Source: Sporomusa acidovorans | Lineage (GTDB): Bacteria; Bacillota; Negativicutes; Sporomusales; Sporomusaceae | Length of the DNA: 64,000 nucleotides | Reading direction: 5' to 3' | NCBI RefSeq assembly: GCF_900101845.1 | Contig: NZ_FNAM01000029.1 | Span: 1-64,000, forward strand | Shown here: positions 53,347 through 63,008 of the stretch, in pieces | Numbering within the stretch: the first letter of the stretch is position 1 | Layout of the letters: the number at the start of each line of letters is the position of its first letter | Notes under the pieces: model-generated | The model's input: only the letters and a program-made list of their open reading frames with translations | Database searches by the model: none | What the model was told of the DNA's origin: nothing | Made by a program: the position numbers and the translations under genes

Positions 53347-55209
53347 CTATAGACATATACTAATATTCTCTGGGAAACTGAGATTTGATAAAAATCTATT
53401 CTGGAAGCCTGGCTGTGCTGCCAGTTCCAGATAATTGACTTTGGTGGCAATAGCAGCACACCGTTGCATTTTTTCTGTAGATATAAGTACCTGCACTGCG
53501 CCATTCCCGGCTGCATTACCGACTGAACAGACAGTTTCCCTTTTAAACCCGGGGAACATGCCAATCCTTATAGCACTGTCGATATCAATATAATTACCAA
53601 AAGCACCGGCTAAGCACACTTTTTCATATTGAGTCCCTGCCGGCATTTTTTCCATTAAAAATTGGATTCCCGTACATATTGATGATTTTACCAACTGAAT
53701 CTGCCGGATGTCGGCTTGCGTAATGGAAATGTCGGCACCATTGGCAGAATTTTTTCCTTCTACCAGGATAAACTCCCATTGACCGTCCTGGTTTTTTAAC
53801 CGATTTCTAAGCTTTTCCGGAAAATCAACCGCCGCTGCCTTCATAAACCGTCCATTTGTGTTTATTAACCCTGCTTTTAACAGCTCTGCCACGGCCTTTA
53901 CAATACCGGATCCACAGATGCCGATTGCTTTACAGTTGCCGCTTACTTGAACCAAAACATTATCCTCGCTAATGACAACATCAGTAATAGCGCCGTCGGT
54001 AGCCCGCATGCCATCCCGGATATGGGCACCCTCGAAGGCCGGCCCGGCGGCAGTCGAGCAGGCATAAAGCCTATTTCCGTCCCCAATAACCATTTCACCA
54101 TTAGTTCCTAAATCGACCAGCAGCAACGGCGACTGGGCAATATCTTGATCCACAGCGACAATGGCAGCTGTCGTATCTGAGCCGACAAAGCTCGCAATAT
54201 TAGGCAGTACAAGGACTTTCCCCTGCGAATTTATTTCCAGTTCCATTTCCTGCGGACTGAGCGGCGATATGTATTTAAATAAAGCGGCATAAGGCTTGCG
54301 TACCAGTGTTGACGGTGAAATTTCCAATACCAAATGCGCCATCGTGGCATTGCCTGCAATGGTGACCGCATAAATCTGCTGCCGGGTTACCTCCGCCGCG
54401 CTACATAGCTCAGCAATAATTTGATTTAGGCAATGGCGAATAAGTTGCGATAATCTCTCTAACCCACCCTCAAGCTCATGGGTAGCTTGAATGCGCGAAA
54501 TCACGTCAGCACCCATGGAAGCCTGCGGATTGTTTTTTGAACATACGGAAACTACCTTGTTGGTAGTAAGATCCACCAGCATACCGACAACTGTAGTTGT
54601 ACCTATATCAAAGGCTGCCCCATACAGCACACTTGACGTATCGCCAACCTCAAGCGCTATGGGCTTATTATTAAGCGCCACAATCGTGATAAACTCAGGT
54701 TTGGTTTCCACTACTTCACTTAGCTGTCGCAACATAACAGCATTATCAATAATACCTGCATTGTCAACACCACTCTCCGGCGAGGCGGTCAAGGCATGTT
54801 GTATCATTTCCTGTAATGAATAATGATTATCTACTGTTGGGTAAGTTGGTGCGAGAACCACCTTTCTTATTAATGGCAGCCCCTCAGCAACTGCAATTTC
54901 TGAGGTTTGTCCCTTTTGGCTTACTTGTGCCTGCTGCAAAAGAATTGTCAGATCTCCTTGCGGATAAACCTGGCAGGCTAGATAGGTATTATCCGGTGCC
55001 GGCTGAATTTCAACACCGTCTTTATTGACAACCTTGCCTTGAAGAACCCGTATTTTACATTTACCGCACGTGCCTCTGCCCCCGCAGTTAGCTTCAAGAA
55101 ATATGCCGCCATCAATAAGCGCCTGCAAAATTGTTTTTTCCCGCTGGCAGAACAATTGTCTGTCTTCACCTTCCAGTAATAATTTATAGACTGAGGATGC
55201 TGCTTTCAT
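53347..55209 (-). CDS. Reductive activator of corrinoid proteins (RACo/RamA-like, DUF4445)
   Basis: 620 aa. An N-terminal plant-type [2Fe-2S] domain (C42, C48, C51 in CGGRGTCGKC, and C79), a linker, then an ASKHA ATPase-like domain (AFDIGTTTVVGMLVDL, LLLVDLGTNGEMVIGD, CSTAAGPAFEGAHI, CGSGIVKAVAELL). The family uses ATP to reduce inactive cob(II)alamin of corrinoid proteins to Co(I). It is the last gene of the methyl-transfer operon, and the corrinoid protein upstream is the probable partner. The 138-base gap before it contains a hairpin (ccaaaaagaagaac/gttcttcctttgg). Confidence 0.93.
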   Translation of the reverse strand: MKAASSVYKLLLEGEDRQLFCQREKTILQALIDGGIFLEANCGGRGTCGKCKIRVLQGKVVNKDGVEIQPAPDNTYLACQVYPQGDLTILLQQAQVSQKGQTSEIAVAEGLPLIRKVVLAPTYPTVDNHYSLQEMIQHALTASPESGVDNAGIIDNAVMLRQLSEVVETKPEFITIVALNNKPIALEVGDTSSVLYGAAFDIGTTTVVGMLVDLTTNKVVSVCSKNNPQASMGADVISRIQATHELEGGLERLSQLIRHCLNQIIAELCSAAEVTRQQIYAVTIAGNATMAHLVLEISPSTLVRKPYAALFKYISPLSPQEMELEINSQGKVLVLPNIASFVGSDTTAAIVAVDQDIAQSPLLLVDLGTNGEMVIGDGNRLYACSTAAGPAFEGAHIRDGMRATDGAITDVVISEDNVLVQVSGNCKAIGICGSGIVKAVAELLKAGLINTNGRFMKAAAVDFPEKLRNRLKNQDGQWEFILVEGKNSANGADISITQADIRQIQLVKSSICTGIQFLMEKMPAGTQYEKVCLAGAFGNYIDIDSAIRIGMFPGFKRETVCSVGNAAGNGAVQVLISTEKMQRCAAIATKVNYLELAAQPGFQNRFLSNLSFPENISICL

Positions 55210-55347
55210 CTAAAGCCCTCCCTGCAGATTAGTAAAAACCAAAAAGAAGAACCACGTTCCCCTGTAAGTAGTTCTTCCTTTGGCAGAATGTATGTAACGC
55301 GCCTAGCTAAAAACGGGAGGCAACGTAACAACCTATCTCTATCCAAT

Positions 55348-55803
55348 TCACGCTTCACACTGACTGTCTTTGCGGAAGTTAACAAGTGAATGATTAACGA
55401 GTTCAGCAATAACCTTTTTGCTATACCCAAATACCAGTACGTTGATATCTAATTTAACCCGGCTGAACTTAGCAACTGTATCGGTTGTCCATTTGTCAGA
55501 CAACTTTATATCCACTCGATCCATTCTTGTTAGCGATACAAACATGAACTCCTCATCCAGCTTGGCCAGTACCTTGATATGTCCCACAATAATTTCATTA
55601 TGAGCCAAAGGTCTGCCAATCGCCTGTATTAACCGCGTTACCATTTTCTCTACAGTTGGCTTGGTTACAGGTTTCTCAAACTCAATGCAGTAGGTCTCGC
55701 TAAAAACTGTTGCGTCAGTCAGGTTTATGGGGGCATGATCGTGCTCATGGTTATGATTATGATTTTTTTTAGCAAGCTTGAACTTATGTGTAAGTTTATC
55801 CAA
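55348..55803 (-). CDS. His-rich companion of the COG0523 GTPase
   Basis: About 151 aa from a TTG start (GAGGAGG nine bases upstream) that overlaps the GTPase stop by 8 bases. The N-terminus has HNHNHEHDHAP, a probable metal-binding run, then a domain of about 120 residues (EFEKPVTKPTVEKMVTRLIQAIGR, HIKVLAKLDEEFMFVSLTRMDRVD) that I do not recognise. In COG0523 proteins a His-rich segment normally links GTPase and C-terminal domains, so this may be the split-off C-terminal part. Likely role: metal or cobalamin delivery to the corrinoid protein. Confidence 0.75.
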   Translation of the reverse strand: MDKLTHKFKLAKKNHNHNHEHDHAPINLTDATVFSETYCIEFEKPVTKPTVEKMVTRLIQAIGRPLAHNEIIVGHIKVLAKLDEEFMFVSLTRMDRVDIKLSDKWTTDTVAKFSRVKLDINVLVFGYSKKVIAELVNHSLVNFRKDSQCEA

Positions 55804-56389
55804 AATGAATAACCTCCTCAATGACAGCCGGAGGTAATTGATTGGCGGCACTGGCAACCTTAATCGGTACATTCTGGACTATCTGCCTAATATCCTCGAC
55901 AATTTCCTGGCGATTGGCCTCTTCAATGTCCGCCTTGTTCACAATAACAAAGTCCGTTTTCTCTACCTGCCCGGTAACAAGGGGTCCTAATACCTCTTTT
56001 AACTCGGGCCACCGTCCCATGTCGACAATTGTTACGGTTTTAAAACCGGTATAAAAATTGCAATACTCGTGAATCAGCTTGGCAATATTACCGGGAATAG
56101 CCAAACCGGTCATTTCAATAATCAGCCAGTCCGGTTTTATGGTATCGTTGATTTCCCTAACAGAACTTACTAAATCGCTTGTAATCTGACAACATACACA
56201 ACCGCCAAAAAGCGGCCGTACCTGTAATCCGCTGTCAGCAAACAATTTGTCATCAATGCCTGCTTCACCAATTTCATTTTCGATAAGAGCTACCGTTTCG
56301 TGCTTATTTTCGGTAATATACTTGGCAACTTGCAATATCGTGGTTGTCTTGCCTGAGCCTAAGAAACCGCCAAACAGTAATATCCGCAT
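55796..56389 (-). CDS. COG0523 (CobW/HypB-like) GTPase, lacking the C-terminal domain
   Basis: 197 aa, about half the usual CobW length. P-loop GGFLGSGKTTT (7-17), IENEIGEAGID, the metal-binding CxCC motif GCVCCQ (63-68), EMTGLAIP and VNKADIEE are present, but the protein ends right after the GTPase fold. The following gene overlaps it and is His-rich. The family comprises metallochaperones for Zn, Co and other metals. Its place between a corrinoid protein and its activator points to a cobalamin-related job. Confidence 0.9.
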   Translation of the reverse strand: MRILLFGGFLGSGKTTTILQVAKYITENKHETVALIENEIGEAGIDDKLFADSGLQVRPLFGGCVCCQITSDLVSSVREINDTIKPDWLIIEMTGLAIPGNIAKLIHEYCNFYTGFKTVTIVDMGRWPELKEVLGPLVTGQVEKTDFVIVNKADIEEANRQEIVEDIRQIVQNVPIKVASAANQLPPAVIEEVIHFG

Positions 56390-56490
56390 TCTTTTATTTC
56401 CCCCCTTTACCCATACACGCTAATTCATGGTCTGCTACTCTTCAGTGTACCATTTACCCGGCAAATAAAAAAACTTTTCAGGATTCTCAA

Positions 56491-56536
56491 TCCTAGAAAA
56501 ATCCGGATTGACAAACAACCCGGATTACTCCTAGGA
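56491..56536 (-). terminator. Hairpin between the 76-aa gene and the GTPase gene
   Basis: AATCCGG/CCGGATT followed by TTTT on the minus strand, surrounded by an outer tcctag/ctagga stem. It would partly uncouple the last three genes of the operon from the first three. Confidence 0.6.
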
Positions 56537-56566
56537 TAATAATCTTGCGTTTTCCTGTCAGCCAAC

Positions 56567-56797
56567 TCATTTTGCCAAAGGCTGCGCACTATCACTTTCT
56601 AAAGGGGATTTACGTTCACAAAGCCAGCCAATTTCTTTCGCAATACTTAATATTCTATCAATAATTTGGCGTATATCTTCGTTCGCATATTGAGACTTTC
56701 CACTCTGACTATCAGGCAGGGCATCCTGCCTAGCAATCTCAGGCTTGGAGTTCTTGCTATCAACTGTAGCGTTCCTTTTTATAGATTCAAGCTCCAT
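56567..56797 (-). CDS. 76-aa hypothetical protein in the methyl-transfer operon
   Basis: MELESIKRNATVDSKNSKPE..., polar and probably disordered for 40 residues, then one helix (NEDIRQIIDRILSIAKEIGWLCERK). Unrecognised. Real because of the strong ribosome binding site (AAAGGAGGG ten bases before ATG) and its place 71 bases after the corrinoid protein gene. It may be a small partner of the corrinoid system. Confidence 0.65.
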   Translation of the reverse strand: MELESIKRNATVDSKNSKPEIARQDALPDSQSGKSQYANEDIRQIIDRILSIAKEIGWLCERKSPLESDSAQPLAK

Positions 56798-56868
56798 TGC
56801 AGTAAATACCCTCCTTTAACCAGATTTTTCAGTTAATTCAGCTTGACATGCGGCCTTGCAAAGAAGTA

Positions 56869-57498
56869 TTAGTTAACCCCGGAAGCCTTTTTAGACATTT
56901 CAACAGCGTCATATGCGTTTTTGCAATATCCGTCAGCACTGCACCATTTAGCAACATTTTCATCAACAGGGCCACCACCAACAAGAACCGTTGCTTTCGT
57001 TCCGGTAGCTTTTACTGCCGCTACTGTTTCTTTCATTACGTCAAAAGCAGTCGTCAATAAACAGAACATGCCGACAACGTCAGGATTATGGTTTTTTACA
57101 GCCTCAATAAAAGTTTCAATCGGGGCATCAACACCGATATCCACTACCTTAAAGCCATTGCAGCTTAAAATCGTAGATACAATATTTTTACCAATGTCAT
57201 GAATATCGTCTTTTACCGTACCTAAGATAACTGTCCCAATTGCTTTTTTATCGCCGCCAGCCGCAAGCGCCGAACCGAGAAGGGCAGCAGCATTAGAGAA
57301 TACTTCAGCCGACATGATCAATTCGGATAAATAATAATCACCGGCTTCATACAGTTTACCTACGCCTTCCATACCTGCTTGCAGCTGTCCAAGAATTTCC
57401 ACAGCTTGCACCCCAGCCGCAAGTTGTTCATTGACTCCCTGAATAACTAAATCTTCTTCTAACTCCGTAACCGCTTTTACCAAATCGACTTTTGCCAT
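56869..57498 (-). CDS. Corrinoid (methyltransferase) protein, MtaC/MtvC-like
   Basis: About 209 aa. N-terminal cap domain of helices (first 85 residues) and a B12-binding domain with the lower-ligand motif DIHDIGKNI (His about 100), GVDAPIETFIEAVKN and VLVGGGPV. It carries the methyl group on cobalt between a methyl donor and tetrahydrofolate. The ATG with GGGGGAA upstream was chosen. It is followed by the accessory genes and preceded 66 bases upstream by the methyltetrahydrofolate methyltransferase gene. No methyltransferase I (substrate-specific) gene is adjacent. Confidence 0.93.
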   Translation of the reverse strand: MAKVDLVKAVTELEEDLVIQGVNEQLAAGVQAVEILGQLQAGMEGVGKLYEAGDYYLSELIMSAEVFSNAAALLGSALAAGGDKKAIGTVILGTVKDDIHDIGKNIVSTILSCNGFKVVDIGVDAPIETFIEAVKNHNPDVVGMFCLLTTAFDVMKETVAAVKATGTKATVLVGGGPVDENVAKWCSADGYCKNAYDAVEMSKKASGVN

Positions 57499-57564
57499 TT
57501 GAAATTCCCCCATATCATTTATTTTTTAAACTCACATAAGTTGCCTTCGGTTGTTTGCCAGGTA

Positions 57565-58368
57565 TTACGCGTAGATTCCTTTCCGATGAGCCTTTAGATA
57601 ATTTTTGCAATATCGGTCATTTCCCAATAAAGCTTGTCCGGCATAAACCACACCCATCATCGCTTTATCAGTCGGGTTAAGAATATAACCGTCCATGCCC
57701 ACGGTCATAGTTTGCACTACGAAAAGCCGGTTAAGAACGGCCCGATTAGGAAATCCGTAAGAAATATTGCTCAATCCACAGGTTAAGTGCACTGCAGGAT
57801 ATTTTTGCTTAATGGCATAGATGGCATCCAATACCGACTTGCCATATTTATCATTAGTACTTAATGGTTTGATTAACGGATCAAGATAGATATCGTCCTG
57901 CGCAATGCCCTCTTTAGTCATATCGTCCACCAGTTTACTCGCAATCCGCAGACGATCTTCGGCGGTCTCCGGCATACCTGCATCCTCAATACAAAGAGCA
58001 ATGATCTTGGCGTCAAACTCTTTTACAAGCGGAATCACTGCTTGGTAGCGTTTTTCTTCAGCGGTAGTAGAATTAATCATTCTCTTGCCGTTGCCGCTCT
58101 TCGCCAAAGTCAAACCGGCTCTCAAGGCATTTTCATCAGGGCTGTCAATACAAAGTGGCAAATCAGTGACCTCTTGAATGGTGTTAACCAACCATTCCAT
58201 ACATTCGATTTCCTGACCGACCATGGTCCCGCAGTTTACATCCAGATAATTGGCACCGGCTTCCGTCTGTTGTTTAGCCACTTCCTGGATATAAGCCGCA
58301 TTTCTTGCCTCCACAGCTTCGCGAATTGCTTTGCGGCTGGTGTTTATCAATTCTCCAATTATTAGCAT
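57565..58368 (-). CDS. Methyltetrahydrofolate:corrinoid methyltransferase (pterin-binding)
   Basis: 267 aa, a single pterin-binding (DHPS-like) TIM-barrel: MLIIGELINTSRK, GANYLDVNCGT, LPLCIDSPD, MINSTTAEEKR, LCIEDAGMP, DIYLDPLIKPLS and CGLSNISYGFPNR. These match the AcsE/MtvA/MtgA group that moves the methyl group between corrinoid protein and tetrahydrofolate. The ATG with GGAGGAG upstream was selected; the frame continues 39 bases further. It is the first gene of the operon and its promoter region carries the shared 19-base sequence described separately. Confidence 0.93.
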   Translation of the reverse strand: MLIIGELINTSRKAIREAVEARNAAYIQEVAKQQTEAGANYLDVNCGTMVGQEIECMEWLVNTIQEVTDLPLCIDSPDENALRAGLTLAKSGNGKRMINSTTAEEKRYQAVIPLVKEFDAKIIALCIEDAGMPETAEDRLRIASKLVDDMTKEGIAQDDIYLDPLIKPLSTNDKYGKSVLDAIYAIKQKYPAVHLTCGLSNISYGFPNRAVLNRLFVVQTMTVGMDGYILNPTDKAMMGVVYAGQALLGNDRYCKNYLKAHRKGIYA

Positions 58369-58395
58369 TGAAAAAAACTCTCCTCCTATCGCGTG

Positions 58396-58414
58396 TTGTA
58401 TATACATCTATATT
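58396..58414 (-). promoter_or_regulatory. Shared 19-base element upstream of the methyl-transfer operon
   Basis: Minus strand AATATAGATGTATATACAA, containing the palindrome TGTATATACA and A/T-rich -10-like hexamers. The identical 19 bases occur at 63676-63694 upstream of the DUF2284 gene. Likely an operator or shared promoter. Confidence 0.55.
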
Positions 58415-58523
58415 TGTATAGTAACTCTCTTTATTCTTCTTGTCAATAGTATTTTCTCACATTTCTAAAAAATTATAATTTACAGTAACGATTGATTAAA
58501 ATGAATAACCAGATAACTTAATA

Positions 58524-58562
58524 TAAAAAAATCAGGATTGCCATAAGCAGCTTCCTGATTTT
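58524..58562. terminator. Terminator of fhs
   Basis: AAATCAGGA/TCCTGATTT with T runs on the minus-strand exit, directly after the fhs stop codon. Confidence 0.85.
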
Positions 58563-58580
58563 TTTACAACTTATAAAATG

Positions 58581-60248
58581 TTAAAACAGCCCTACGATTT
58601 TACCGCTATTGTCGATATCCATCTTTTCTGCCGACGGTTGTTTTGGCAGTCCGGGCATTGTCATAATGTCACCAGTAATGGCCACCAAGAAACCTGCACC
58701 GGCAGCTACCCGTACTTCCCGTACAGTAATGCTAAAACCGGTTGGACGTCCCATTTTAGTCATATCATCGCTCAAAGAATACTGGGTCTTGGCCATGCAA
58801 ATCGGCGTCTTATCAAATCCCAGAGCAGTCAGTTCTTTAATCGTTTTTTCTGCCGCAGCCGTATAGTTAACACCATCGGCACCGTAAATTTTAGTGGCAA
58901 TAGCGGCAATTTTTTCTTTTATGGAAGCTTGTTCATCATAAGCAAATTTAAAATGACTTGGCTTTTCACAGGCAGCCAGCACTTTGTCTGCCAGCGCCTG
59001 TCCCCCTAAACTGCCTTTAGCCCATACTTCGGATAGTGCAACTTCAGCTCCCAATGCATTGCACTTTTCTTCAACAAAGCGCAGTTCGGCGGCAGTATCG
59101 GTAGGAAACGCATTAATCGCTACTACTGCCGGCAGACCAAATTGCTGAATGTTTTCAATATGCTTGGTAAGGTTGGCGAGCCCCTTCTCCAAAGCCGCCA
59201 TATTTTCACCGGTCAACTCATTTTTAGGAACACCGCCATGCATTTTAAGAGCACGAACGGTAGCCACAATTACGACGGCACTGGGTTTAAAACCGGCAAA
59301 ACGGCATTTAATATCCAGGAACTTTTCCGCACCCAGGTCAGCGCCGAATCCTGCCTCTGTTACGCAGTAATCAGCCAATTTTAACGCGTATTTTGTTGCC
59401 GAAACACTGTTGCAACCGTGAGCGATATTGGCAAACGGCCCGCCATGAACAAAAGCGGGTGTATTTTCCAGCGTCTGCACGAGATTAGGTTTGATGGCAT
59501 CTTTAAATAATAGCGTCAAGGCACCGGTTACTTTTAGATCATTAGGAGTTACCGGTTTGCCTTCATACGTGTAGGCAACAATAATCCGTCCAATTCTTTC
59601 TTTCATATCATCTAGATCTTTAGCCAGGCAAAGAATCGCCATCATTTCGGAAGCAACGGTTATATCAAAGCCGGTTTCCCGGGGAACACCATTGGCTTTG
59701 CCGCCAAGTCCGCAAACTATATTCCGTAACGCCCGTTCGTTAAGATCGAGCACCCTTCTCCAGGTAATCCGGCGGGAATCAATGCCCAGAGCATTGCCAT
59801 GATGAAGGTGATTGTCAATAATGGCAGCCAATAAGTTATGGGCGGTAGTAATGGCATGAAAATCACCGGTAAAGTGAAGGTTGATATCTTCCATAGGCAC
59901 AACCTGGGCATAGCCGCCGCCGGCAGCACCGCCTTTAACACCAAAACATGGTCCTAACGACGGCTCCCTAAGAGCAATGACAACTTTCTTGCCTTTGTGC
60001 CGCAGAGAATCTCCAAGCCCAACTGTTGTTGTTGTTTTTCCTTCACCGGCAGGAGTAGGATTAATAGCGGAAACCAGGATAAGTTTGCCGTTAGGTTTAT
60101 CCTTAATCCGCTCCCAGGTCGCAAGGGATACTTTCGCCTTGTAATTGCCGTAAAGTTCTAATTCCTCGGCAGGAATCATCAATTCCTTAGCCACTTCACT
60201 GATAGGATTCATCTTGGCTTCTTGAGCAATTTCAACGTCACTTTTCAT
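58581..60248 (-). CDS. fhs: Formate-tetrahydrofolate ligase
   Basis: 555 aa, normal length. N-terminal start [18 protein letters not shown]-loop [18 protein letters not shown] (about 67-84), [23 protein letters not shown] in part, [15 protein letters not shown] and [16 protein letters not shown] are all typical. It activates formate with ATP to 10-formyltetrahydrofolate, the first tetrahydrofolate step of the methyl branch of the Wood-Ljungdahl pathway. It has its own terminator before the methyl-transfer operon but shares strand and function with it. The start has AGGAGGAC. Confidence 0.97.
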   Translation of the reverse strand: MKSDVEIAQEAKMNPISEVAKELMIPAEELELYGNYKAKVSLATWERIKDKPNGKLILVSAINPTPAGEGKTTTTVGLGDSLRHKGKKVVIALREPSLGPCFGVKGGAAGGGYAQVVPMEDINLHFTGDFHAITTAHNLLAAIIDNHLHHGNALGIDSRRITWRRVLDLNERALRNIVCGLGGKANGVPRETGFDITVASEMMAILCLAKDLDDMKERIGRIIVAYTYEGKPVTPNDLKVTGALTLLFKDAIKPNLVQTLENTPAFVHGGPFANIAHGCNSVSATKYALKLADYCVTEAGFGADLGAEKFLDIKCRFAGFKPSAVVIVATVRALKMHGGVPKNELTGENMAALEKGLANLTKHIENIQQFGLPAVVAINAFPTDTAAELRFVEEKCNALGAEVALSEVWAKGSLGGQALADKVLAACEKPSHFKFAYDEQASIKEKIAAIATKIYGADGVNYTAAAEKTIKELTALGFDKTPICMAKTQYSLSDDMTKMGRPTGFSITVREVRVAAGAGFLVAITGDIMTMPGLPKQPSAEKMDIDNSGKIVGLF

Positions 60249-60343
60249 AAAAAGTCCTCCTAGTATGCTTATAATTTTCTATTGTAGCGTATCACCCATT
60301 AATTCCGCATAAAATTCATAACTTTGGATATTACAAAAACATT

Positions 60344-60377
60344 AAAAAAACACCAACCTATCATAGTTGGTGTTTTT
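60344..60377. terminator. Terminator overlapping the end of the response-regulator gene
   Basis: aaaacaccaac/gttggtgtttt with A and T runs on both sides; the stop codon of the regulator lies in the loop. Confidence 0.9.
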
Positions 60378-61077
60378 CCGCTTCCTTATTGGCAATCATA
60401 TAGCCGACCCCCGGGTAGGTTACGATTACCCCCCCTTCGTAATCTACGTGTTTAATTTTTTGGCGGATACGGGCGATAGCCACCCGCAGGTATTCAACAT
60501 CATCCCGGTATTCACTGCCCCAGACATCACTTAAGAGTTGTTCATGTGTCAGTACTTTCCCCGCATTAACCATTAATAAAGAAAATAAGCCATATTCTGT
60601 TTCTGTTAATTTCAATTCTTTATTGCCTATCCAAATCCGACGCTGAGCCAGGTTTATTGTAACCTCACCGTTTTTTATCTCACTTGTCGTGTAGTTATTA
60701 ACTAATCGATTGGCAGAACGACGCAAAACAGCCTGCACTCTGGCAAAAAGTTCTTCAAGGGAAAAAGGCTTGGTAAGGTAATCATCAGCCCCCATGTTGA
60801 GTCCCTGCACTTTGTCAGATGAATTGCCGCGCGCTGTCAAAATAATTACCGGCACGTCAGAAAATGTTCTCAGTCTTTTTAAAAACGCAAAGCCATCCAT
60901 CTCCGGCATCATGATATCTAACAGGATAAGCTCCGGGTCCAGTAAATCAATTTTCTCCAGCGCCTCCAAACTATTTTGAAAGCTATATGGGTCATAGCCC
61001 AATGATTTGAGATTGGCTGAAATAAAGCGCAGTATTTTCGGTTCATCGTCAACAATGAATATTTTACTTTTCTTCAT
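60361..61077 (-). CDS. OmpR/PhoB-family response regulator
   Basis: About 238 aa. Receiver domain (IFIVDDEPKI, phosphoacceptor D in ELILLDIMMP, K in YLTKPF) and winged-helix domain (LKLTETEYGLFSLLM, HEQLLSDVWG, RVAIARIRQKI, VGYMI). The start was set at MKKSK, since upstream residues have no match; it overlaps the kinase gene by 14 bases. The residue pattern of the DNA-binding domain is KdpE-like, but no kdp genes are present, so its target is unknown. Confidence 0.94.
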   Translation of the reverse strand: MKKSKIFIVDDEPKILRFISANLKSLGYDPYSFQNSLEALEKIDLLDPELILLDIMMPEMDGFAFLKRLRTFSDVPVIILTARGNSSDKVQGLNMGADDYLTKPFSLEELFARVQAVLRRSANRLVNNYTTSEIKNGEVTINLAQRRIWIGNKELKLTETEYGLFSLLMVNAGKVLTHEQLLSDVWGSEYRDDVEYLRVAIARIRQKIKHVDYEGGVIVTYPGVGYMIANKEAEKHQL

Positions 61078-62941
61078 CCTTGTCACCATCGCAATTATAT
61101 TGAGGTATGGAAATAGTAAATACGCTCCCGCTGTCCTGGTCGCTTTCCACGCTGATACTTCCTCCATGAGCTTCAACAATTCCCTTACAAATTGCCAACC
61201 CCAGCCCTGTACTGCCACTTGGTCTTAAGCGTCCATTGTCCACACAGTAAAACCGGTCAAAAACCTTATCGATATGCTCTTTATTTATTCCAATGCCATT
61301 ATCGGCTACACTGATATGCACATATCTTTCGTCATAACTAGCTAAAATTTTAATATGCGGATAACGCTCATTATATCGAATCGCATTTGTAAAAAGATTG
61401 AGAAGTACTTGGGCCAACCGAATTCTATCACCATATATAAAAGGCAAATTTTTCTCTACCGTAGACTCAATGGTTACCCCACTAGCAAAATGTTTAGGTA
61501 ACTTTTTTATGGCGTTTTCCACAACAATACTTGGCCGTACGGGCTCTCTATCTAACCCAATAGCCTTGGCATCAATTCTGGAAATGTCCAGCCAGTCATT
61601 AACCAACTCTTGAATGCGATCAATATCTTCATGAATTGCTGTCAACATTTCCCGTTTGAAATCTTCCTCCCACTCTGCGTCTACACGCAACAAAGTTTCC
61701 ACACTGCCTTTTATACTGGTAATCGGTGTTTTAAATTCATGGGACACCATTGAAATTAAATCGCTTTTCAGTTTATCTATTTCCTGATCCTTAGTAACAT
61801 CCCAAAAAACGAATCCCTTGCCGATCGTGTATTTTTTATCACTAATAACAGGAAAAGCTGACAGCATCATATATCGTTGCCCGTCTCCATTCGTAAGTTT
61901 GAACTTGTAGATGCCATAATTCTGTCTGGCCTGCATGACAAAATTCCTGTCAGCATCAGACATTCGACAAGCCAGCGTCCCGAATATATATTCTTCCGGC
62001 AAACCGCGCAGCTTATCACAAGGGATATCAAGCAACTGGGCCATCCGGCCGTTGGCATAGGCCACCTCCTGCCGGTTGTCAACTAACGTAATGGCATCAT
62101 TCAGACTCTCCAAAACAGCCTTTAATACTGCATTATGTTTTTGCAAGGTTTGTGATAGCATCTCTTTTTGGATAATGACTCCTGCATATCTTGCCAGACT
62201 TTCCAGAAAACTCTTGTCTGCCTGGCTAAGCGGGCAATTAGATACTACCAAATGTCCAAGCGTTGTATTTCCGGAACGAATGGGTTGAATATAATACCGA
62301 TAGGCATTTTTATGCCTGGGTCGCTGCATGGCTTCGTCGTCTATGCCGCTCATGTCCTCATTATAAGGGCTCAGCAAGGAGAATACCGGCTTGGTAAGAT
62401 ATAGTTTTACAGTAACACCTGATATCTCAAAAAACTGCTGCAAACACTCTCTTATTATATCACCGCCGCCCGGGGAAGGGATAACCGGATTATTTAGCTG
62501 ATTTAATATAGCTAGTTCCTGGTTAGTGCGCTGCAGGCTTGCCGTTCGCTCCGCAACGCGCTGCTCCAACTCAGCATTGAGTTTAAGCAGCGCCTGCTGC
62601 CCTTCCTTCGTTTTCTGCGCCAATAAGCAAAAATGTTCTGCCATCATCTGAAATTCGCGGGGAGCAAATCGCGGGAATTTAGCTGGTTTTATCTCACAGC
62701 CTTCGCTCATGACTTCTTGAATATATTCTGCAAGGATTTTAATTGTATTAGTAATTCGCTTTGCCGGAAAATATCCTAATAAGAGGGTAAATACTAACGT
62801 AATACCGATATTAAAAAACGTCGACAGCAGCGATGTCTCATGGGTTTGCATTAATTGCAAAATGCTGAGAAAAACTACCATAATCATTGGGATAACAGCA
62901 AAGGCAATCCAAAGATGTGCCCTAATCGATAAACTTTTCAT
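61064..62941 (-). CDS. Sensor histidine kinase (TM-GAF-PAS-HisKA-HATPase)
   Basis: 625 aa. Two N-terminal helices with a very short loop between them (residues about 8-55), a helical linker and coiled coil (LLKLNAELEQRVAERTASLQRTNQEL), a GAF domain (about 150-260), a PAS domain (about 270-385), the HisKA box with the phosphoacceptor in MVSHEFKTPITSIKGSVETLL and an HATPase domain (NLFTNAIRYNERYP, VADNGIGI, STGLGLAICKGIVEAHGG). With almost no extracytoplasmic part, it probably senses an internal signal. Cotranscribed with the regulator. Confidence 0.94.
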   Translation of the reverse strand: MKSLSIRAHLWIAFAVIPMIMVVFLSILQLMQTHETSLLSTFFNIGITLVFTLLLGYFPAKRITNTIKILAEYIQEVMSEGCEIKPAKFPRFAPREFQMMAEHFCLLAQKTKEGQQALLKLNAELEQRVAERTASLQRTNQELAILNQLNNPVIPSPGGGDIIRECLQQFFEISGVTVKLYLTKPVFSLLSPYNEDMSGIDDEAMQRPRHKNAYRYYIQPIRSGNTTLGHLVVSNCPLSQADKSFLESLARYAGVIIQKEMLSQTLQKHNAVLKAVLESLNDAITLVDNRQEVAYANGRMAQLLDIPCDKLRGLPEEYIFGTLACRMSDADRNFVMQARQNYGIYKFKLTNGDGQRYMMLSAFPVISDKKYTIGKGFVFWDVTKDQEIDKLKSDLISMVSHEFKTPITSIKGSVETLLRVDAEWEEDFKREMLTAIHEDIDRIQELVNDWLDISRIDAKAIGLDREPVRPSIVVENAIKKLPKHFASGVTIESTVEKNLPFIYGDRIRLAQVLLNLFTNAIRYNERYPHIKILASYDERYVHISVADNGIGINKEHIDKVFDRFYCVDNGRLRPSGSTGLGLAICKGIVEAHGGSISVESDQDSGSVFTISIPQYNCDGDKDEEK

Positions 62942-62965
62942 GTATTTCCTCCCAGCTATATAAAA

Positions 62966-62994
62966 AAACCAGGCCGCAACACGGTTCCTGGTCC
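62966..62994 (-). terminator. Terminator of the DUF2284 gene
   Basis: On the minus strand ACCAGGAACCG...CGGCCTGGT is followed by seven T's, between the DUF2284 gene and the kinase gene, so these are separate transcripts. Confidence 0.8.
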
Positions 62995-63008
62995 GTTTTT
63001 TGTTCCTA

